A DNA stretch of 64,000 bases from the NCBI GenBank assembly GCA_031771865.1, contig JASISA010000025.1:2790001-2854000 (forward strand), in the 5' to 3' direction. Below, piece after piece: positions 58,115 through 64,000 of the stretch; the first letter of the stretch is position 1, and each line of letters begins with the position of its first letter. This DNA comes from Nothophaeocryptopus gaeumannii. Lineage: Eukaryota; Ascomycota; Dothideomycetes; Mycosphaerellales; Mycosphaerellaceae. Both the position numbers and the translations under genes were made by a program. The notes beneath the pieces were generated by a model. It saw nothing but the letters and a program-made list of their open reading frames with translations, had not been told where the DNA came from and did no database searches.

Positions 58115-59524
58115 TCATTCACTTGTGCTGTCATCCGATGTGAGGGGTTTTTTGCATTTGCGCCTCTGCGCCGAATGGTTCGCCATCACGGCTCGAAGAC
58201 TGATGCTCGCGAAATGGATCATGGCCAGCATGTGCTTCAGTCCTGGCCGCTGAAGGAAGATGATGTGTAGTCCAGCATCTTGCTCCTCGTCTGGATAGAA
58301 TCTTTGGAAGAACGTCTTCTTGCCAGCCAACGGCAAATCTCCGAAAATACGACGATGCGTTTTCTTGGTGATGCTGACTAGCATGCGGTTCATTCCCGTG
58401 ACTTCGCCAAGCTCAGGAAGAGGTTCGAAGCCGAGACTGAGGCGCGAGATGCCGGCGCTATTGCAGAATACCATCGATGCGAAGATGAGGAGATCGGTAG
58501 TGCCTTTCGGTGCATCAGCAGACGCGACAAAGGGGTCAATGTGGAGACCGTGGCCCAGTTTGCGGAGCGCTGCAAAGCCGTTGATCTGGCCATGAGGATC
58601 TCGAGTGTATACGAAAGCCATGAGTCGTGGCAGGGCGAGGATGTCGAAGACAGTTATGAAGGCTTGAGAATTTCCTCTTTCGGCATTTCGAGCTGTCCTC
58701 CATTCATTGTAGATACGAACCACTTTCGCTTCGACTTCGGGATTGTGCTGGTAGGCAGGGCAATAGAGCTGCACAGTCACTCCAGATTTCAGCAGCTGCT
58801 TGCACTTGGTGACAGTGCGCTTCCCTCCAGTTCCAAGTAGCAGTGGATTTGTCATGGGATTCAGAATCTTTTCAACTCCAAAGCCCATGGTGATCCAATC
58901 CTGTTCACGCGCTTGAACAGCCATTTCGTCACTCGCTGCTGTGATGGCAACACTCCAGTGACGGGCCTTGGCGAACTTTCGAAACTCTTTGATGACTGCA
59001 ATGCATCTTTCGGACTCACAAAGAGGATCGCCGACGACCACTGCGACTTTATCGAGAACCTTGTAGTATAGTGCGGCGGTCCGAGTAGAGTTGATGAAGA
59101 ATGAGTAGCTGGGGTCGCGAACACCCATATGACTTGCGCTACCATACCTCAATAATAGAGACTCCAGTGCTTCGAGGGCGGCAAAGTCTTGTAGAGTGTA
59201 CGTGCATCCTCGGAACTTGGATGGATGGTCTCCGCGATGCCTGTGGTCGGGTTTGCTTTCGGTGGGTGAGATGGAGCTGCAGTCTGAAGAGATTTCGCTA
59301 GATGGGCGACTGCGTGTAGGACTGCTCGTGCGTGGACAGCCCAAATACTGCATGGCGGTTGAGATGTCTGTCTGGGCGGCATTGAAGGTGGACAAGAGGG
59401 ATGCAGACAAGCTCTGTCCAAGCATCTGGTAGGCAGAGATCTCAGGCTCTGCCGTGGCGGGACGCTCCTTCTTAGGCTTCTTGAGTTCGGCTGGCTGGGA
59501 TGTCGCAGGGTTGCTGGGTTCCAT
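58115..59524 (-). CDS. DUF2156 / LPG-synthase C-terminal domain protein, possible tRNA-dependent lipid aminoacylase
   Basis: Single exon of 469 residues. After a Pro/Ser/Lys-rich N-terminus of about 110 residues, the DUF2156 fold begins with LESLLLRYGSASHMGVRD and continues through YYKVLDKVAVVVGDPLCESE, TMGFGVEKILNPMTNPLLLG and GRT-type text, to the second GNAT-like half with GQINGFAALRKLGHG and MVFCNSAGISRLSLGFEPLP. This domain transfers an amino acid from aminoacyl-tRNA to a lipid in bacteria (MprF). In fungi it is known in ergosteryl-aspartate synthase, fused to an AspRS, and in a related free-standing enzyme that makes ergosteryl-glycine. This protein has no tRNA-synthetase domain, so the free-standing type is the nearest known model. 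The amino acid and lipid are not readable from sequence. Confidence 0.8.
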   Translation of the reverse strand: MEPSNPATSQPAELKKPKKERPATAEPEISAYQMLGQSLSASLLSTFNAAQTDISTAMQYLGCPRTSSPTRSRPSSEISSDCSSISPTESKPDHRHRGDHPSKFRGCTYTLQDFAALEALESLLLRYGSASHMGVRDPSYSFFINSTRTAALYYKVLDKVAVVVGDPLCESERCIAVIKEFRKFAKARHWSVAITAASDEMAVQAREQDWITMGFGVEKILNPMTNPLLLGTGGKRTVTKCKQLLKSGVTVQLYCPAYQHNPEVEAKVVRIYNEWRTARNAERGNSQAFITVFDILALPRLMAFVYTRDPHGQINGFAALRKLGHGLHIDPFVASADAPKGTTDLLIFASMVFCNSAGISRLSLGFEPLPELGEVTGMNRMLVSITKKTHRRIFGDLPLAGKKTFFQRFYPDEEQDAGLHIIFLQRPGLKHMLAMIHFASISLRAVMANHSAQRRKCKKPLTSDDSTSE

Positions 59525-59704
59525 TGTGACAGACGTGGTGAATGCTCTGTGTGTTCTGAGGTTTCCTTGCCGGCCATGATGGCGGACAGCTTACTGATGG
59601 TATTTATCGGATGCATCACAGCTCGTTCCGAATTGCATGCCTGACAGCGCATTTTGCTTCCCACGATGCTCGTACTGATAGTACTTTCCGATGGTGCCTG
59701 AATC

Positions 59705-59992
59705 TCAGGATGCGTTGTCTAAACGAGTCAGCGGGTGGGGCTTAGAGGGCCATCGTACGCTGACAGCCACGAAATGCTCCGGGCATGATGCATCTGCGTT
59801 GGCGAAGAGGCCAATGGCGGATGTTTCAATGACATAACGGGCAATTCTACGCACTTCCAGCAGATTGTTTGCCTTCGAGTACGGAGGAGGATCCGAAGTG
59901 AGGTCGGCCTTGAAGTAGAGGCTTTGCTCTGGCTTGGCATCGTGACCAAAGCGCCCGGCGAAGCTGGCCCTTCGTATGGACAAACACCACAC
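59705..59992 (-). other. Coding-looking stretch, unassigned
   Basis: A minus-strand frame of 95 codons has protein-like text, for example SLYFKADLTSDPPPYSKANN and RRIARYVIETSAIGLFANAD, and ends with a stop at 59705. No convincing start or upstream exon was found. It may be the last exon of a gene or a remnant. Confidence 0.3.
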
Positions 59993-60151
59993 GACATCCC
60001 AAACTTCATGACCTCTACTCCATAGCCTTTACATCGAAGCCGCAATGCCGTACCGACTGCCAAGAGACACGACTGCAGGCATGCTCGTCTGGCAACTACT
60101 GAGGCGCGGATCCAGAGCACGAACAGACCCGGAGCAGAGTCTGTGCAGGAG

Positions 60152-60566
60152 ATGGACGTCGACAGCGAACACTTGCAATCCCCACAATCGCTAAGACCAA
60201 TAATGGCCCAGCAGCATCTGATGACAACCAGTCAGCAAGTAGAGTCCCTCCCACAACAGTCCTGGGGCAAGCGCATCTGCGAGCAGATCAAAAAGGCAAA
60301 ATCACGAACACCTCGCTTTCTCTTCCAGGCTTTCGTATTCAACAGTAGAGATGACACAGCGATAGCGAAGCTCGACCGCGTTAACCGCTCAGCTTTCGCT
60401 CTACGACCAGCTGGCCTCAGTCTCGATTGACGAATTGAAATCGTACCCGATAGGGCAGCTCCTGAACGACAAGCGCCATTACTCACTATTCTCCCTTTGG
60501 ACCGCATCATTACAGCAGGCCACGACCAATGCCATTCAATTGAGCGAGGCGTATGAGAGGAAATGA
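60152..60566 (+). CDS. Hypothetical small protein, two exons
   Basis: Exon 1, 60152-60334, and exon 2, 60393-60566, with a 58-bp GT-AG intron that has a GTTAACC branch-like motif, give 118 residues in one frame. Exon 1 is Gln/Ser-rich and ends SRTPRFLFQAF; exon 2 begins LSLYDQLASVSIDELKSYPI and ends AIQLSEAYERK. The frame is open upstream of the chosen ATG, so the true start may be earlier. The 3' end overlaps the end of the convergent member B gene by about 30 bases. No domain recognised; the model rests on splice sites and text quality only. Confidence 0.35.
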
Positions 60567-60897
60567 TCGTGGAACGTGCATTCGTAGGTATGTTTGATGG
60601 GGAGTTGCCAGTTGTAGTTTGGGTCATGCCTTGGGTCGGGGATGCCCAGTGCCTGGACTTCGTCGTGGAAAGCGAGGATGTGGGTGAGGGCTGTTGCACA
60701 GAAAGGGGTGGTGAGGCTGTAGTAGTTTAGGTTTCCTTTGCGTTTGGGGTAAGTGCGTAGTAAGGCATGGGATTTTGTGAGCCATGTTCGAGAGAAGATG
60801 GCGTGTGTGGGAGGCCGTTGATCCATCAGTCTTAGTGGGTAATAGTCTTGACAGTGAATCTGGTGCTTACAGGACCGAACATTGGCTTCGTATCCAT
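60536..60897 (-). CDS. Small protein of the FGP family, member B, with a non-AG splice acceptor
   Basis: Exon 1 is 60897-60871 (MDTKPMFGP) followed by a good donor (GTAAGC). Aligning exon 2 with members A and C puts its first codon at 60814 (PPTHAIFSRTWLTKSHALLR), which makes the intron 56 bp, the same as in member C, but the last two intron bases are GG, not AG. The product would be 101 residues, ending HDHFLSYASLN, against 102 in member C. No alternative AG gives the right frame. Either the gene lost its acceptor and is a pseudogene, or it uses a rare GT-GG intron. The reading frame of exon 2 itself has no stop. Confidence 0.5.
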
Positions 60898-61096
60898 CAT
60901 GTCCAGTGAGTGTGTGCTCTCTGTTTTGCTGATCGCAGTCTGGACAGTTGATATGACAGTTGCTGGTTGCCTCATATGCGGGTGAGGATGATTGAGGCGT
61001 TGGATGCAGACAAACGCCGTTTGGATCAGCCCCTCGCTCAGTTTGTAAACGCTTTCTTCCCGAGAGTCTGCTCTCGGACCTCAGCGTTTTGTAATA

Positions 61097-61666
61097 ATGT
61101 CAACGGCCGGCCATGACCCATTTTGCGTCGTCTTTGGTCCAGTAAGCCTTTCGTGACATCGCCAAACTCTGCAAGCAACTCACATATCCCAGGTACCATC
61201 CGCAGCCATATTTACAGAGAAATGGCTGAACAACTTTGGCGCCCTCCTCCAACGATACCCCAGACGCTGCCAGCCAGCAACCCACAAATTAATGCCATCT
61301 CTCGCCTCAGACGCCTTCGCCCACGCCCACATAATGACATTTGACATTGGAGCGCAACATCTTTCCATCACAGAAGCAAAAATCCCCTGCGATACGCCCC
61401 GAATCTTGCACCAGCACGAAATGCGATTGACGAATCCGTCCCAGGCTGCAAGGGTTCTGAAAGGAATTGTCGGCATCAGTGTCTCTCGCTGGCAAGGGAC
61501 AGATGCGTTGTATAAGCTGGAAGGTTCGGGCCGTGCTCAGGCGCTGGTTGTAATTGCCAAGGTCGAGAGAGCAGAGGCGAATGGGCTTTGGGACCGTGAG
61601 GAGAGGGAACATCATGAGAACGAGATGATGTTGTGCAAGCCAAGTGACTGGCCGCAGAGGAGTTGA
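61097..61666 (+). CDS. Protein of the FGP family, member A
   Basis: Exon 1 is 61097-61141 (15 codons, ending VVFGP) and exon 2 is 61193-61666, with a 51-bp GT-AG intron; the product is 172 residues. Exon 2 begins VPSAAIFTEKWLNNFGALLQ, aligning with members B and C, and continues with FAHAHIMTFDIGAQHLSITE, RVLKGIVGISVSRW and ALVVIAKVERAEANGLWD to a stop after DWPQRS. It is longer than the other two members at the C-terminus. No signal peptide or membrane segment is seen. I know no named family; presence of three members within 4.2 kb argues for local duplication. Confidence 0.65.
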
Positions 61667-61971
61667 GAAATCGCGGAAGAGATCCGGATGATGGGAGGAA
61701 ACATACCTGACGATGTGGAGTAATTGAAGATGGCCATTGAGCGTCTTGCGAAGGGATGGATAGATCGCAAGAATGGCTGTCGCCGATGTCTATGTGCGAA
61801 ACTTGCAGTAGAAAGATGTCTAATCACGTGAACAAATGGACGACTTCAATCCATACGCCCTTCCCAGAAGCTGCGGGCTTCATTTCTATTGCACAATATG
61901 GCTCGCCTCTTCGCTATTGCTCCCCTTCAAATGCTTCATCCGATCCCGCCGTTCTATGTTCATCTCCCAAG

Positions 61972-62558
61972 CTAGTATCCCTCTTTGCCCCACTTGTTGT
62001 ATTTCTCGTGAAGTTCCTGTCCAGCTGTCAGCACACAATGATTGTACCTCTATTGCGCTCCTTCCATATCGTGGGTTGATGTCTTACCTTTGGCAGGTTA
62101 ACATTAGGAATGATGACCTCATTCAAAGCACTTGGCGCATCCTTGCGACCACGGCTTGGGTCACCACCTGGGTGGTATTGGTATCGAGCCTCGTTGCCAG
62201 TGTTCCATGGCTCAGAGCCTGGGACACGGTGGACTGCGTTTTCGGAGGAAGAAGAGGTTGGGTTTCGGCTGAAGTGCCATCCGGCAAGAGCAAACGCGCC
62301 AGACATGATGGTCAGGAGGATCTGTACAGGTCTGTGTCAGCCACTGAAGCTTCCTTGGCCTTATCCACAGCTTTCACGGTGTGATTGAATGTACTAAACA
62401 CGTACGTAGAGCTCAGGATCCCGCTTGGCTCCCTTCTTCAAGACATCCTTCTTCTCTCCCTCGGCGGCTGCGGTCGCATCAGCGTATGTGCGGCGGAGAG
62501 CTGGGCGGGACTGGGTGCGAGCGGCCTGCAAGAGGCTTCTTCGTGCGATCATCGACAT
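61972..62558 (-). CDS. Small mitochondrial-type membrane protein, three exons
   Basis: Exons 62558-62406, 62321-62088 and 62016-61972, with introns of 84 and 71 bp, give 143 residues. The N-terminus MSMIARRSLLQAARTQSRPA is a clear mitochondrial leader. A single membrane segment starts exon 2 (ILLTIMSGAFALAGWHF), followed by a hydrophilic region with YQYHPGGDP and NEVIIPNVNLPK, and a last exon of 14 codons ending NKWGKEGY. This plan (leader, one helix, conserved C-terminal tail) fits a small inner-membrane protein, perhaps an accessory respiratory-chain subunit; I recall similar conserved proteins in filamentous ascomycetes but cannot name it. Confidence 0.75.
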
Positions 62559-63027
62559 TGTAGCGGTAAAGGTGGTGGTGGTGGTGAGGGGGTTGGAGCG
62601 GAGATTGTGCTGTCGCTGTTGGTTGTTGAAGGTGACGTCTGGAAAGCTTCAATGGGTGCGGTTCTTGCCGGTCGGGTGATTCGCGACTTCCTCCGGAAGG
62701 TTCGTGCCTTGTTGGTGCCTGAAAATCTTCGACTAGGATCACGCACCTCCTGCGACGCGCAGTTAATCACCGTTTGACTTGTTCGAGACTAAATCACACT
62801 CTCAATGCCCAATCTTATTACACACCCCCTCCACCAACACATTAATCTTCGCCCGACTGACTGATCCAACCATCCCCATCAATCGCGCATCACACTCTTC
62901 ATCAGAGCCCGAATGCCCGCAGAACTATGAATTCGCTGCACCACCGACTTCGCTTGTCCTCCTCCGCCCATCACCGACGACACCGACTCGCAAACTCCGC
63001 GCGCGACAGCGAGAGTCAGCGATAGCG
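62559..63027. other. Divergent intergenic region
   Basis: Holds the promoters of the small mitochondrial-type protein gene and of the palmitoyltransferase-like gene. A GGT/GTG-rich run occurs near 62567-62590. No gene is seen. Confidence 0.45.
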
Positions 63028-64000
63028 ATGACTTCGAAGGATGGGGAGAAGGGGACATCCGCCTTCCCGACATTCCTCGGCAACGACCCGTTTCCCACCC
63101 AAACCGATGCACGGCCCATGACTGCCGCCTCCGATGCGACATCCGAATTCGATTCCGCCGCTCGCAATGGCAGCAGTGGAGGTGTGGCCGCCACCAATGG
63201 TCCTGTCGGTGAGCCAGGACTTCCACCCTCAAGACCGACGAGCGGTGCCATGAACCAGGAGAGCGGGTACCCCTTGTCGTCTAGTCGCGCATCGATACCA
63301 TCCCGTCGCGGCTACAGGTCATTCGGAGGCATCCCCGCAGCTTCAGAGGGAGGAAGCTCACGGCCGGGGTCATCAATCGCGCCCACTCATGTGCCATCTC
63401 TCATAGCGCAAGGCTTCTTCCGGCCTATGAGTCCGCAGAAGCTGCAACTTCAGAGAGGAAGCCATACCCCGATTGTGCCTCCGACGAGTTCGCAAGGGCA
63501 CAGGCTTCAGGACAGCGTGGATGAGGATGGGGAGGAGACAAAGACTCGGAGGTACAGCAATGCGTCGGTCAATACGGCACGAGAGACAGAGCAGGCGGGA
63601 AAGGCTGGAGAGGTTCCACCGCTACCCGTCAGCAGAAGATTCTCTATAGGAGCGAGCTCTGCAGGTGGACTTGACGCTGGGCCTGGAAGTGTTGTCAGTA
63701 AGGGCAGCACAGCGCCATTGAACGCGCAGCAGCAGAACAGGTTGAACCTGGATCCTCTGCCAAGGTCACCTCTATCCCTTCGGAACTCACTTGGATTCGG
63801 CTCGCGGCACTCGAGCAAACACAACATCGTCGAGCCGCGAAGGTCACGCCAGGAACACGAGAAGCTCCCATCAAATCCTCAATCTCCTGTCATGAAAATG
63901 AACGAGAAGCAGATCAACGAGTCACGAAAGGCGCACTGGCCGAAACCTCATCCGTCGCAGGGGAAGAACTACGAGTACTACGCCGGAAACATGCTCTTCT
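63028..64000 (+). CDS. ERF2: Probable palmitoyltransferase ERF2, N-terminal part (runs off the window)
   Basis: An open frame from ATG 63028 continues past the end of the window with no stop or intron (324 complete codons). Almost all of it is Ser/Pro/Gly/Arg-rich, disordered text, as in the long N-terminal tails of filamentous-fungal ERF2. The last residues, GKNYEYYAGNMLF, match the segment that comes just before the first membrane helix of ERF2, the DHHC catalytic subunit that palmitoylates Ras. The DHHC domain itself lies outside the window, so the name is provisional. Confidence 0.55.
   Translation, partial: MTSKDGEKGTSAFPTFLGNDPFPTQTDARPMTAASDATSEFDSAARNGSSGGVAATNGPVGEPGLPPSRPTSGAMNQESGYPLSSSRASIPSRRGYRSFGGIPAASEGGSSRPGSSIAPTHVPSLIAQGFFRPMSPQKLQLQRGSHTPIVPPTSSQGHRLQDSVDEDGEETKTRRYSNASVNTARETEQAGKAGEVPPLPVSRRFSIGASSAGGLDAGPGSVVSKGSTAPLNAQQQNRLNLDPLPRSPLSLRNSLGFGSRHSSKHNIVEPRRSRQEHEKLPSNPQSPVMKMNEKQINESRKAHWPKPHPSQGKNYEYYAGNMLF

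Noticed and set aside
1..64000. Bacterial, viral or CRISPR content
   Set aside because: No operons, repeats with regular spacers, capsid or polymerase genes were seen; introns and domain types are fungal throughout.

Overview
The window is nuclear DNA of a filamentous ascomycete. Evidence: short spliceosomal introns (about 49-58 bp in most genes, GT-AG, often with a CTAAC/CTGAC-like branch site), secreted CAZymes with Ser/Thr-rich linkers, LysM and WSC modules, a HET-domain gene, a free-standing DUF2156 protein and gene families typical of Pezizomycotina. A Dothideomycete is my best guess but is inference. There is no operon structure, no CRISPR array, no rRNA gene, and I found no convincing tRNA.

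Layout. 1-9.1 kb: a secretion island with an alpha-amylase carrying a Cys-rich module plus CBM20 (+), a frame-broken hypothetical gene (+) and a large GH16-LysM-LysM-WSC cell-wall protein (-). The amylase and the GH16 protein share a closely related six-cysteine module. 10.4-17.3 kb: housekeeping genes (NADP isocitrate dehydrogenase with both a mitochondrial leader and a C-terminal SKL, a Golgi-type multipass membrane protein, mitochondrial lysyl-tRNA synthetase). 18.9-24.8 kb: a small secreted protein and a GH3 beta-glucosidase. 25-32.8 kb: a run of decayed genes (two short-chain dehydrogenases, one medium-chain reductase, an NmrA-like gene, an epimerase-like gene and a Myb/SANT-array gene), with a 109-bp palindrome and a coding minisatellite among them.

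33-44.7 kb: TMA23-like ribosome-biogenesis factor, HET-domain gene, NAD(P)-binding protein, small Cys-rich protein, kinase-like protein with HGD instead of HRD, an MFS transporter relic interrupted by about 0.8 kb that contains an intact two-exon coiled-coil gene, and a zinc alcohol dehydrogenase with a mitochondrial leader. 45.3-50.2 kb: an undetermined broken gene, a PA-TM-RING ubiquitin ligase and a broken kinase-like gene. 51.7-57.2 kb: five-exon aquaporin, then relics of a DUF1254 gene and an arylsulfotransferase gene.

57.4-61.7 kb: a DUF2156 (aminoacyl-tRNA-dependent lipid-modifying type) gene surrounded by three members of an unrecognised small family with a tiny first exon ending in Phe-Gly-Pro immediately before the intron. 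61.9 kb to the end: a three-exon small mitochondrial-type protein and the 5' part of a probable ERF2-type palmitoyltransferase. Conserved genes are intact while accessory genes are broken, and many of the stop codons are what CpA-to-TpA transitions of Gln or Trp codons would give, so the decay looks biological (RIP-like) rather than sequencing error. No reads or comparative data were available to prove that.
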